Source: Micromonospora purpureochromogenes
Lineage (GTDB): Bacteria; Actinomycetota; Actinomycetes; Mycobacteriales; Micromonosporaceae
DNA length: 64,000 nt
Direction of reading: 5' to 3'
Assembly: GCF_900091515.1 (NCBI RefSeq)
Contig: NZ_LT607410.1
Location: forward strand, 2,604,001 to 2,668,000
The stretch's first letter is position 1. Every line of letters begins with the position of its first letter. Of this stretch, positions 9,155-16,710 are shown one piece after another. The notes beneath the pieces are model-generated. The model saw only the letters and a program-made list of their open reading frames with translations. It ran no database searches and was not told the origin of the DNA. Position numbers and translations under genes: made by a program.

Positions 9155-10078
9155 ATGCCGTTGTCATCGAGTCCTGTCATTCGCCGTGCGCGCCTCGGCG
9201 CCGAGTTGCGCCAGCTGCGCAGACGGGAGGCGCTCACCCTGGAACAGGTGTGTGGGCTGCTGGGCTGGGCCTCCACGTCGAAGCTGTCCCGCATCGAGCT
9301 GGGGCAGAGCCGGCCCGACCTCGCCGACGTGCTCGACCTGCTGGACGTCTACCAGGTGCCGTCGCCGCAGCGGGAGGCGCTGATCGTCATCGCCCGGGAC
9401 GCCGCGACCAGCCGGGGCTGGTGGAAGGCGCTCGGCGAGATGCACGAGCGGCAGCGCACGTACGCCGAGCTGGAGGCGGGGGCGGCGGCCATCGTGGAGT
9501 ACCAGCCGGCCGTCGTACCCGGTCTGCTCCAGGCCCCCCGGTACGCCCGCCTGCGGGTCCTCGCCGGCCGGCTGGTGCACCCGGACGTCGACGTGGACGC
9601 CGACGTGCGGGCGCGGCTGGCCCGCCAGGAGGTGCTGCGTCGCCCCGACCCGCCGCACTACACCGGCCTGCTGGACGAACGGGTCTGCGAGCCGGCCGGC
9701 GTGCCGGTCGAGATCTGGCAGGAGCAGTTGGCGCATCTGCTGGCCCTGGCCGACCTGCCGAACGTGACGATCCGGGTGGTGCCCCGCACGGCCGCCCCGC
9801 CCGGGGCGGTGCACGCGCTGACCGCCTACTCCTGCTACTCCTTCCCCGACCCGGCCGACCCGCGCACGGTGATGCTGGAGACGCTCGCCAACGACGTGCG
9901 GCTGGTGACCGACGTCGACGTCGCCCGCTACGACCGGATGACCGGCTGGCTGTCGGCGGTGGCGTTGAGTGCGGAGGAGACCGCCGCGCTGCTGCGCGAC
10001 CGGGCCGGCGAGGTCGCCAACGGCGCGCGCCCCGGCGGCGCCGAGGGAGAGCCGGCGGGTCAACCGGCCGGCGGGTGA
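9155..10078 (+). CDS. XRE-family helix-turn-helix regulator with DUF5753 domain
   Basis: The 307-residue protein has an N-terminal XRE helix-turn-helix (about residues 8-65: LGAELRQLRRREALTLEQV, ASTSKLSRIELGQSRP) and a DUF5753 domain (about 95-280, with the usual ATSRGWW and YQPAVVPGLLQ patterns). Such proteins are abundant in Streptomyces and Micromonospora and often sit beside a short DUF397 gene, but none is present here. ATG 9155 is selected for its ribosome binding site GGGGAGG six bases upstream. The next gene converges and its stop is 7 bp away. Confidence 0.9.
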   Translation: MPLSSSPVIRRARLGAELRQLRRREALTLEQVCGLLGWASTSKLSRIELGQSRPDLADVLDLLDVYQVPSPQREALIVIARDAATSRGWWKALGEMHERQRTYAELEAGAAAIVEYQPAVVPGLLQAPRYARLRVLAGRLVHPDVDVDADVRARLARQEVLRRPDPPHYTGLLDERVCEPAGVPVEIWQEQLAHLLALADLPNVTIRVVPRTAAPPGAVHALTAYSCYSFPDPADPRTVMLETLANDVRLVTDVDVARYDRMTGWLSAVALSAEETAALLRDRAGEVANGARPGGAEGEPAGQPAGG

Positions 10079-10085
10079 GCGCCGC

Positions 10086-10844
10086 TCAGCGGTGCTGCTG
10101 GAAGCCGCCCTCCGAGTCGATCACCTGTCCGGTGATCCAGTCGGCCTCGGGGGAGCAGAGGAAGCGGACCAGCCGGGCGGCGTCGTCCGGGGTGCCCCAC
10201 CGCCCGCCGGGAAGAGCCCGGCCACCGCGGCGTGCACGTCCGGCGGGGCGTAGCCGGTGTCGGTCGGCCCGGGGTTGACGCAGTTGACCGTGATGCCGCG
10301 GGGCATCAGCAGCGGGCGAGCTGGGCGGTCAGGTTCTCCACGCCGGCCTTGCTGGCGGCGTACGCCAGCTCACCGGGCATCGGGCCGAGCCGCTGCCCGC
10401 TGGAGAAGAGCACCAGCCGGCCGCCCGAGCCGGCGGTGAACGCGGCGGCGAACGCCTCGGCGAGCAGCAGCGTCGCCCGGACGTTGACCAGCAGGTGCCG
10501 GTCGATCTCGGTGGCGTCGAGCGTGCCGAGCGGGGTGTGGGTGGAGTACGCGTGCACGGCCACCACCGCGTCGAGCCGGCCGTGCCGGCGTACCGCCTCG
10601 GCGACCAGCGCACCGGGCGCGGCCGGGTCGAGCAGGTCGGCCGGGACGTACCCGGCGGCGGCGCCGAGCTCGGCGAGCAGCGCGGGCACGCGTCGGGGTC
10701 GCCGCCGTAGGGCTGGGCGTCGTCGTAGGCCGGCAGGCCGCTGAGCAGCAACCGGTGCCCGTCGGCGGCGAGCAGCCGGGCCACCGCCGCGCCGATGCCG
10801 ATCCGACGGCTCACGCCGGTCACCAGGAAGACCCGATCACTCAT
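10086..10844 (-). pseudogene. Short-chain dehydrogenase/reductase gene broken by three -1 frameshifts
   Basis: Conceptual translation from ATG 10844 gives MSDRVFLVTGVSRRIGIGAA (the cofactor motif TGxxxGxG), continues through a typical SDR body with the Y-x-x-x-K catalytic pair (AYAASKAGVEN), and ends ADWITGQVIDSEGGFQQHR. To read it as one protein of about 253 residues, a single base must be restored at three places: near 10690 (GCGTG for GCGGTG), 10314-10316 (three Cs for four, minus strand) and 10203-10205 (three Gs for four, minus strand). All three are deletions in G or C runs. The residues between them are well conserved and there is no other stop, so this is either a recent pseudogene or a local sequencing error. 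Confidence 0.85.
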
Positions 10845-10999
10845 GATCGACAGTCAACCCGCCGCCCCGGTCGGCGCCAGCAGATTGTCGCCGCGCGGCC
10901 ACCGGACCCGGCACCCCCGAACGCGTCGGGGCCGGTGTGCCGCACGTGCGTCGCACGGTAACCGGCGGGTACGACAATGACGGGTGTGGATCCGCTGGA

Positions 11000-11293
11000 T
11001 CAGGCCGGGACGTCGACGAAGTGCTCGACCCGGGGCGGGCCGGCGAAGTGCGGGCCGATCAGCGCCCGCCACTTGCCGAACGCCTCGCTGGCCCGGAAGT
11101 TCTGCTCGTGCGCCTCGACCGAGTCCCACTCGACCAGCAGCACGAACCGGGTCGGGGTCTCGATGCCCCGGGTCATCCGGGCCGACCGGCAGCCCTCGAC
11201 GGCCGTCAGGATGCCCTGCGCCTGCGCGTAGGCGGCGGCGAACTCGTCCTCGTGTCCGGGCAGTACGTCGATGAGCGCGACCTCAAGCACCAT
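11000..11293 (-). CDS. Antibiotic biosynthesis monooxygenase (ABM) domain protein
   Basis: The 97-residue protein has the ferredoxin-like dimeric alpha-beta barrel pattern of ABM proteins: VLEVALIDVLPGHEDEFAAA, GCRSARMTRGIETPTRFVLL, EWDSVEAHEQNFRASEAFGK, and HFAGPPRVEHFVDV. Relatives include quinol or heme-degrading monooxygenases and many small proteins of unknown substrate. ATG 11293 gives the standard N-terminus; the frame extends upstream to 11341 without other support. About 155 bp separate it from the broken SDR gene on the same strand; nothing convincing is seen in that gap. Confidence 0.85.
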   Translation of the reverse strand: MVLEVALIDVLPGHEDEFAAAYAQAQGILTAVEGCRSARMTRGIETPTRFVLLVEWDSVEAHEQNFRASEAFGKWRALIGPHFAGPPRVEHFVDVPA

Positions 11294-11390
11294 GACCGAA
11301 AGCCTCGCACGCGCGGCGGTCAGACCGGCGGGAGGGGTCATCGCCGCCTGGACTCCGCCTCGGCTCGGCCAGGGACTTTGACACAGGCCC

Positions 11391-11396
11391 TAGGGT
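11391..11396 (+). promoter_or_regulatory. Likely -10 box (TAGGGT) for pnuC-nadR
   Basis: TAGGGT overlaps the palindrome CCCTAGGG (11388-11395) and lies 30 bp before the pnuC ATG, leaving a short leader with the purine-rich ribosome binding site GGGGAGGGG. A TTGACA at 11378 is too close to act as its -35 box. The palindrome could be an operator. Confidence 0.4.
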
Positions 11397-11425
11397 GATC
11401 GCTCGGGCCAGGGGAGGGGCGGATC

Positions 11426-12079
11426 ATGTTGGACTGGTTGACCACGGTGGCGTTCACCGTCGGGGGCGTCGGGACGACCTGGGCGGAGCTGCTCGGCTTC
11501 GCCACCGGCGTGCTCAACGTCTGGCTGGTCGCTCGGCAGCACATCGTGAACTGGCCGGTGGGCATCGCCAACGTGCTGCTGCTGATGGTGCTGTTCTGGA
11601 CCGCCGGCCTGTACGCCGACGCCGGCCTCCAGGTCGTCTACGTGCTGCTCGGCCTCTACGGCTGGTACCACTGGCTCTTCGGCGGCGAGCGGCGCAGCCG
11701 GCTCGCGGTCAGCCGGACGAGCGGCCGGGAGTGGGCCGGGCTGGCGGTCGCCGGGGTGCTGCTCACCGGCGGGCTCTGGGCCCTGCTGGACCGGGCCACC
11801 GACTCCACCGTGCCGCTGGCCGACGCGTTCACCACCGCGCTGTCGCTGCTGGCCACCTACGGGCAGACCCGCAAGCTGGTGGAGAGCTGGTGGCTCTGGA
11901 TCGTGGCCGACCTGGTCTACGTCCCGCTCTACGCGTACAAGGGTCTCTGGCTCACCGGCGCGCTCTACCTGGTCTTCCTGGCGCTCTGCGTACTCGGGTT
12001 GCGGGCCTGGCGGGCCGACCTGCGCGTGGCCGGCGCCCTGACCGTGGTGCCGCCGGGTCCGGCCCCGGCGACCGCGTGA
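11426..12079 (+). CDS. pnuC: Nicotinamide riboside transporter PnuC
   Basis: PnuC imports nicotinamide riboside across the cytoplasmic membrane for NAD salvage. The 217-residue protein is hydrophobic with about seven transmembrane segments and carries family hallmarks: ELLGFATGVLNVWLVARQHI, NWPVGIANVLLL, the aromatic GLYGWYHWLFG motif near residue 75, and WWLWIVADLVYVPLYAYKGL towards the C-terminus. The stop codon overlaps the GTG start of the nadR-like kinase gene (GTGA), so uptake and trapping by phosphorylation are translationally coupled. Confidence 0.95.
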   Translation: MLDWLTTVAFTVGGVGTTWAELLGFATGVLNVWLVARQHIVNWPVGIANVLLLMVLFWTAGLYADAGLQVVYVLLGLYGWYHWLFGGERRSRLAVSRTSGREWAGLAVAGVLLTGGLWALLDRATDSTVPLADAFTTALSLLATYGQTRKLVESWWLWIVADLVYVPLYAYKGLWLTGALYLVFLALCVLGLRAWRADLRVAGALTVVPPGPAPATA

Positions 12080-13164
12080 GCGGGCCGCCGGCCGGCCCGG
12101 CCCGGCCGGAGTTCCGGCACGGCCTGGTGGTCGGCAAGTTCTACCCGCCGCACGCCGGGCACCACGCCCTGATCGAGGCCGCCGCCGCCCGCTGCGCGGC
12201 GGTGACCGTGGTGGTCGCGCCGTCGCGCCGGGAGTCCATCCGGCTCGAGCTGCGGCTGGACTGGCTGCGCGAGGCGCACGCGCACACCCCCTGGGTCCGG
12301 TTCGTCGGCCGCTACGACGACCACCCGGTGGACTACGCCGACCCGGCGGCCTGGGACGCGCACTGCGCGGTCTTCTCCGCCGCGCTCGGCGGGCGCCCGG
12401 TGGACGCGGTGTTCTCCTCGGAGGCGTACGGCGGGGAACTGGCCCGGCGGTTCGACGCCACGGCGGTCTGCGTGGACCCGGACCGGCGGGTCGTGCCGGT
12501 CTCCGGCACGGCGGTGCGGGCGGACCCGGCCGCGCACTGGGACCGGCTGAGCCCGGCGGTGCGGGCCTGGTTCGTCCGGCGGGTGGTGGTGGTCGGGGCG
12601 GAGTCCACCGGGACCACCACGATGGCCGCCGCCCTGGCCGCGCACTACGGCACGGCCTGGGTGCCGGAGTACGGCCGGGAGTTGACCGCCCGCAAGCTGG
12701 CCCGGCTGCGCGCCGGGCGGCCGGCGGCGACGGTCTTCGACGTCACCTGGGACCGGGACGACTTCGTCGAGGTGGTCCGCGCCCAGCAGGCGGCGGAGGA
12801 CGCCGCCGCCCGGTCCAGCGGCCCGCTGCTGGTCTGCGACACCGACGCCCGGGCGACCGCGGTGTGGGAGGAGCGGTACCTGGGCTCGGCGTCGGAGCCG
12901 GTCCTGGCGGCGGCCCGCCGACCCGCGCTCTACCTGCTGACCGACCACGTCGGGGTGCCGTTCACCGACGACGGGCTGCGCGACGGCGCGCACCTGCGGG
13001 CCTGGATGACCGAGCGGTTCCGGGCCGAGCTGGCCGGCTGCGGGGTGCCGGTGATGGAGCTCACCGGGCCGCACCCGGAGCGGCTGGCCCGGGCGGTGGC
13101 AGCCTGCGACGCGCTGCTGGCCGCCGGTTGGTCGCTCGCCGATCCGCTGCTGCCACCCGCCTGA
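12076..13164 (+). CDS. nadR: NadR-like bifunctional NMN adenylyltransferase / ribosylnicotinamide kinase
   Basis: The 362-residue protein has an N-terminal nucleotidyltransferase domain (GLVVGKFYPPHAGHHALIEA, with the HxGH motif, about residues 14-33; VSGTAVR near 150, matching the ISxTxxR motif) and a C-terminal kinase domain with P-loop GAESTGTTT near residue 175, where TGTT replaces the usual TGKT/S. It would phosphorylate imported nicotinamide riboside to NMN and adenylate it to NAD. The helix-turn-helix domain of enterobacterial NadR is absent, so it is probably purely enzymatic. The GTG start overlaps the pnuC stop by four bases. The missing P-loop lysine makes kinase activity worth checking. 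Confidence 0.9.
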   Translation: MSGPPAGPARPEFRHGLVVGKFYPPHAGHHALIEAAAARCAAVTVVVAPSRRESIRLELRLDWLREAHAHTPWVRFVGRYDDHPVDYADPAAWDAHCAVFSAALGGRPVDAVFSSEAYGGELARRFDATAVCVDPDRRVVPVSGTAVRADPAAHWDRLSPAVRAWFVRRVVVVGAESTGTTTMAAALAAHYGTAWVPEYGRELTARKLARLRAGRPAATVFDVTWDRDDFVEVVRAQQAAEDAAARSSGPLLVCDTDARATAVWEERYLGSASEPVLAAARRPALYLLTDHVGVPFTDDGLRDGAHLRAWMTERFRAELAGCGVPVMELTGPHPERLARAVAACDALLAAGWSLADPLLPPA

Positions 13165-13322
13165 GCAGCGCGTCCACCACTCGGCCGCGCCGGTACCGGG
13201 ATTGCACCTAGCCTCCTAGGACGGCGTAGGGGACGTGCCACGGATCGTGTCGGAAGGTGATACTGCCGGCAATCCAGGTACCTGGAGATGCGGTGGCCGG
13301 CCGGGATGGTGAACAATGGCCC

Positions 13323-13447
13323 ACGAGGAGGGGAGTATTCCCTCGCGACGGAGTCGTCAGCACGGTCGACCGCCGAACCCGGCGGCCCGACCCGGCGCCG
13401 TCGGTCATCGCCCCGCCCGCGGGTCGCTGGCGGAAGAGACCTCCGAC
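13323..13447 (+). ncRNA. yybP-ykoY (Mn2+) riboswitch upstream of terC
   Basis: The 363-bp leader between nadR and terC holds the conserved parts of the yybP-ykoY aptamer. GAGGAGGGGAGTA (13325-13337) contains the L1 signature GGGGAGTA. It is followed by CGTCAGCACGGTCGACCGCC (13355-13374), typical of actinobacterial members, and GGAAGAGACCTCC (13432-13444), which carries the L3 loop and closes the P1 stem with GGAGG. This class binds Mn2+ and commonly controls TerC/Alx-type membrane proteins. About 80 bases remain to the start codon, enough for masking the terC ribosome binding site (GGAGG at 13522). Boundaries are approximate. Confidence 0.85.
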
Positions 13448-13527
13448 AGTCACCAGAGTCCGCGTCACCGCCCACCCCGCCGTCACCCGGCGTACGGTGT
13501 GCCCGACGCCGCGTGTCTGCCGGAGGA

Positions 13528-14532
13528 ATGGATTTGAACGTGTCCGGATTGGTGTGGGCCGGAACCCTCGTCGTGATGACGGCGGTCCTGCTCATCGACC
13601 TCTTCATCGTCGGTCGACGGCCGCACGAACCCAGCGTCCGCGAGTCGAGCCTGTGGGTCGGCTTCTACGTGGCCCTGGCCCTGATCTTCGGCGCCGGGCT
13701 CTGGCTCACCTCCGGCCCGAGCGTGGCCGGCCAGTTCTACACCGGTTGGCTCACCGAGTACAGCCTCTCGGTGGACAACCTCTTCGTCTTCGTGATCATC
13801 ATGGCCCGGTTCGGGGTGCCCCGGCAGTACCAGCAGAAGGTGCTGCTCATCGGCATCGTGCTGGCCCTGGTCATGCGGGGCGGGTTCATCGCCGCCGGCG
13901 CGGCGTTGATCTCCCAGTTCTCCTGGGTCTTCTACATCTTCGGCGCGTTCCTGATCTACACCGCGGTGAACCTCGCCCGGCAGGGCGAGCCGGACGAGGA
14001 CGAGTTCAGCGAGAACCTGCTGATCCGGTGGAGCCGCAAGGCGTTGCCGATCTCCAAGAACTACGACGGCGCGAAGCTGACCACGCACCAGGCCGGGCGG
14101 CGGCTGTTCACCCCGATGCTGATCGTGATGATCGCCATCGGCACCACCGACCTGATCTTCGCGCTGGACTCGATCCCGGCGATCTTCGGCATCACCCAGG
14201 AGCCGTACCTGGTCTTCACCGCGAACGTCTTCGCGCTGATGGGGCTGCGGCAGCTCTACTTCCTCCTCGGCGGCCTGCTGGACCGGCTGATCTACCTCAG
14301 CTACGGCCTGGCGGTGGTGCTCGGCTTCATCGGCGTCAAGCTGGTGCTGGAGGCCCTGGCCGACAACACCCTGCCGTTCATCAACGGCGGTGAGCACGTC
14401 GCGTGGGCTCCGCACATCCCGATCTGGCTCTCCCTGACGATCATCCTTGGCACCCTCGCCGTGGCCACCGCCGCCAGCCTGGTCAAGTCGTCCCGGGACC
14501 GGCGCCGCGAGCTGGCCGACGTCCGGCGCTGA
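13528..14532 (+). CDS. TerC-family integral membrane protein (probable Mn2+ exporter)
   Basis: The 334-residue protein has about nine transmembrane helices and the TerC family motifs: EYSLSVDNLFVFVII (acidic residues in a helix) and GTTDLIFALDSIPAIFGIT, the duplicated D-N/S-x-F/I-x-x-x motif thought to bind metal. The Alx/MeeF/YkoY group of TerC proteins exports Mn2+, which agrees with the riboswitch in its leader. ATG 13528 is preceded by GGAGGA at optimal spacing; the frame is open upstream through the riboswitch, but that part is not coding. A strong hairpin terminator follows. Confidence 0.93.
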   Translation: MDLNVSGLVWAGTLVVMTAVLLIDLFIVGRRPHEPSVRESSLWVGFYVALALIFGAGLWLTSGPSVAGQFYTGWLTEYSLSVDNLFVFVIIMARFGVPRQYQQKVLLIGIVLALVMRGGFIAAGAALISQFSWVFYIFGAFLIYTAVNLARQGEPDEDEFSENLLIRWSRKALPISKNYDGAKLTTHQAGRRLFTPMLIVMIAIGTTDLIFALDSIPAIFGITQEPYLVFTANVFALMGLRQLYFLLGGLLDRLIYLSYGLAVVLGFIGVKLVLEALADNTLPFINGGEHVAWAPHIPIWLSLTIILGTLAVATAASLVKSSRDRRRELADVRR

Positions 14533-14554
14533 GCCGCACCCGCCTACGCGGAGC

Positions 14555-14586
14555 AGGGGCACCCCGTTCGCCGGGGTGCCCCTTTC
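14555..14586 (+). terminator. Bidirectional terminator between terC and the C40 peptidase gene
   Basis: AGGGGCACCCCG (14555-14566) and CGGGGTGCCCCT (14572-14583) form a perfect 12-bp stem with a TTCGC loop, followed by TTTC. It lies between converging genes and can serve both. Confidence 0.85.
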
Positions 14587-14595
14587 GCGTACGGG

Positions 14596-15510
14596 TCAGA
14601 CCCGGCGGACGGCGACCAGGGTGGCGGTCCGGTCGGCGGGGAGCTGCTCCTCCAGCACCCGGCGTTGCCGGTAGCAGGCGTGCAGCATCCGGCGGTCGCC
14701 GGCGGGCTCGGCGGTGACGATGCCGACGTGGTGGATCGGGCGTCCGGGGCGGGCGAAGAAGTACAGGTCGCCGGGGTGCTCCTCGCCCAGCGGCACCGGC
14801 GCGGTGGCCTCGGCCTGGTCGTCGGCGTCGCGGGGCAGGGTCACCCCGAACCGGCGCCAGGCCAGGTGCACCAGGCCGGAGCAGTCGATGCCGTGGCTGG
14901 AGACGCCGCCCCAGATGTAGACCACGTCGCGCAGGCGCTCGGCGACGGCCAGCACCTCGCCGGGCTCCGGTCGGCCGGTGGGCAGCGGCACCACGTCCGC
15001 CTCGGGGATCCACAGCGGCTCCGGTTGGCCGGGGGCGTGCACCGGACGCCACCCGTCGACCGGGCCGCCGGCCGGGGTCAGTCGGGTGCCGAGGACGACG
15101 CCGGGCACGACCACCGGGCCGTCCGGCGCTCCGTGCAGGGCGGTGACGCCCGCGTCGACCACCAGCGGCTCACCGGCGGGGGTGACCGGCTCCTCGGGGG
15201 CCAGGTGGGCGGTGGGCAGCCAGCCGGGGTAGCCGCGCGGGTCGAGGTCCGCCGCGGGCTGCTCGACGGCGACCACGCGGGCCCAGCCGTCCGGGCGCAG
15301 CTCGGTGACCAGCACCCGCTCGCCGAGCAGCAGCTGGCTCAGCACGCACTCGCCGACCCGCTGGTCGGTGTCCATCCCGGCGACCCAGGCCGGGATGTCG
15401 GTGCGGGGGGCGAGGGCGGGGCGGTCGACGGGGCGTACCGCCTCGGGGGTGGCCCAGAGCGTCGCGACGGCGACCCGGACGACGGCCTCGCGGCCCGGTT
15501 GCAGCTTCAC
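14596..15510 (-). CDS. NlpC/P60 (C40) peptidase, probable gamma-D-glutamyl-L-diamino acid endopeptidase
   Basis: The 304-residue protein has SH3-like domains in the first ~190 residues (RPDGWARVVAVEQPAADLDP; GYPGWLPTAHL) and a C-terminal NlpC/P60 catalytic domain: YIWGGVSSHGIDCSGLVHLA with the catalytic cysteine, HPGDLYFFARPGRPIHHVGI with the histidine, and a third polar residue in MLHA. This layout matches YkfC-type enzymes that cut gamma-D-Glu-diaminopimelate bonds in murein peptides. No signal peptide is present, so it acts in the cytoplasm on recycled peptides. The adjoining dipeptide epimerase supports this role. GTG 15510 has GGAGG five bases upstream. Confidence 0.88.
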   Translation of the reverse strand: MKLQPGREAVVRVAVATLWATPEAVRPVDRPALAPRTDIPAWVAGMDTDQRVGECVLSQLLLGERVLVTELRPDGWARVVAVEQPAADLDPRGYPGWLPTAHLAPEEPVTPAGEPLVVDAGVTALHGAPDGPVVVPGVVLGTRLTPAGGPVDGWRPVHAPGQPEPLWIPEADVVPLPTGRPEPGEVLAVAERLRDVVYIWGGVSSHGIDCSGLVHLAWRRFGVTLPRDADDQAEATAPVPLGEEHPGDLYFFARPGRPIHHVGIVTAEPAGDRRMLHACYRQRRVLEEQLPADRTATLVAVRRV

Positions 15511-15543
15511 GTCGACCTCCGGTTCGGGCGGGCGCCTATCCGG

Positions 15544-15549
15544 ACCCTA
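15544..15549 (-). promoter_or_regulatory. Probable -10 box (TAGGGT) for the C40 peptidase gene
   Basis: In the short gap between the epimerase stop and the peptidase GTG, the minus strand has an A/T-rich stretch ending in TAGGGT, about 33 bp before the start codon. The peptidase may therefore have its own promoter as well as read-through from the epimerase gene. Confidence 0.4.
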
Positions 15550-15568
15550 TGAAAGAAAACAACGATCA

Positions 15569-16666
15569 TCAACTCCGGTGCTGCACTTTTGCTTCAGTGA
15601 CGGAGGAGATGCCCAGCCCGGGCGCGTCCGGCAACACGACGGTGGCGCCGTCGTACCGGATCCCGCCCCGCACCGGCGACCAGGCCAGCCACCAGGCGGC
15701 GTCCAGGTCAGACACGGCCGTCGTGCGGTACGCGGCGACCAGGCTGGCGGCCGCCCCGATGCCGACCGCGCTCTCCATCATGGAACCGACAATGGTGCCC
15801 ATGTCGTGGGCGCGGGCCAGGTCGAGCAGGGTGCGGGCGGTGTGCAGGCCGCCGCACTTGGCCAGCTTGACGTTGACCATGTCGGCCGCCCGACGGCGGA
15901 TCACCTCGACCAGGTCGCGGACGCCGAAGACCGACTCGTCGGCCAGGATCGGCACCTCCACCCGGTCGCTGACCCAGGCCAGGCCGTCCAGGTCCCACCG
16001 GGACACGGGCTGCTCGACCAGCTCGACGTCGAGCCCGGCGTCGACGATGCCCCGGATCACCCGCACCGCCTCGCGCGGGGTCCAGCCCTGGTTGGCGTCC
16101 AGCCGGATCCGCATCCCGGGGCCGACCGCCGCCCGCACCGCGCGGACCCGGTCCAGGTCGGTCGCCGCGTCCGTGCCGACCTTGAGCTTGAGCACGTCGA
16201 AACCCTCGGCGCGGCGCTGCTTGGCCGCCGCCGCCAGCTCCACCGCGTCGCCGGCGGCCAGCGTGACGTCCGTCGGGACGCGCAGCGTGGTGCCGCCGAG
16301 CAGCCGCGCCAGGGGTACGCCGAGCCGTCGGGCCGCCAGGTCGTGCAGCGCGACGTCGAGCGCCGCCTTGGCCGACTCGTTCCCGGTCACCGCCGTGCGC
16401 ACCTCGGCGCAGCGGGCCACCAGGTCGTCGGCGTCCCGGCCGGCGACCGCAGGGGCCAGCATGTCGCGTACGCAGGCCTCGGCGCCGGCGACCGAGGCGC
16501 CGGTCACCTTCCAGACCTGGGGTGCCTCGCCGAAGCCGGACCGCCCGTCGGAGTCGATCACCTCGACCACCAGGGTGTCCACGGTGGTGGTGCGGCGCAG
16601 CGCGGTGACGAACGGAGTGTGCAGGGGCGCGGAAAGCCGGTGGGTGCGTACCGCGGCGATCGTCAT
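15569..16666 (-). CDS. Dipeptide epimerase (L-Ala-D/L-Glu epimerase type, enolase superfamily)
   Basis: The 365-residue enzyme is an enolase-superfamily member of the muconate-lactonizing subgroup. It has LKLKVG near residue 170 (the K-x-K motif), metal ligands in RIRLDANQGW, VELVEQP and ILADESV, and the second lysine in VNVKLAKCGG. Ala-Glu epimerases (YkfB/YcjG) convert L-Ala-D-Glu from murein into L-Ala-L-Glu. The adjacent C40 endopeptidase, which would release such dipeptides, supports this specificity, but related dipeptide epimerases exist. ATG 16666 is chosen because TAGGGT lies seven bases upstream (leaderless); an in-frame GTG at 16675 overlaps that box. Confidence 0.88.
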   Translation of the reverse strand: MTIAAVRTHRLSAPLHTPFVTALRRTTTVDTLVVEVIDSDGRSGFGEAPQVWKVTGASVAGAEACVRDMLAPAVAGRDADDLVARCAEVRTAVTGNESAKAALDVALHDLAARRLGVPLARLLGGTTLRVPTDVTLAAGDAVELAAAAKQRRAEGFDVLKLKVGTDAATDLDRVRAVRAAVGPGMRIRLDANQGWTPREAVRVIRGIVDAGLDVELVEQPVSRWDLDGLAWVSDRVEVPILADESVFGVRDLVEVIRRRAADMVNVKLAKCGGLHTARTLLDLARAHDMGTIVGSMMESAVGIGAAASLVAAYRTTAVSDLDAAWWLAWSPVRGGIRYDGATVVLPDAPGLGISSVTEAKVQHRS

Positions 16667-16710
16667 GTGCGGCACCCTATACGGAGACGGGCAGCGCAGG
16701 GGGAGGCCGA

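Noticed and set aside
11378..11396. TTGACA/TAGGGT promoter pair before pnuC
   Set aside because: The two boxes are only seven bases apart, so they cannot act as one sigma-70-type promoter; only the -10 box is kept.
13288..13527. 80-codon upstream extension of terC
   Set aside because: It overlaps the riboswitch, and GGAGGA before ATG 13528 defines the start.
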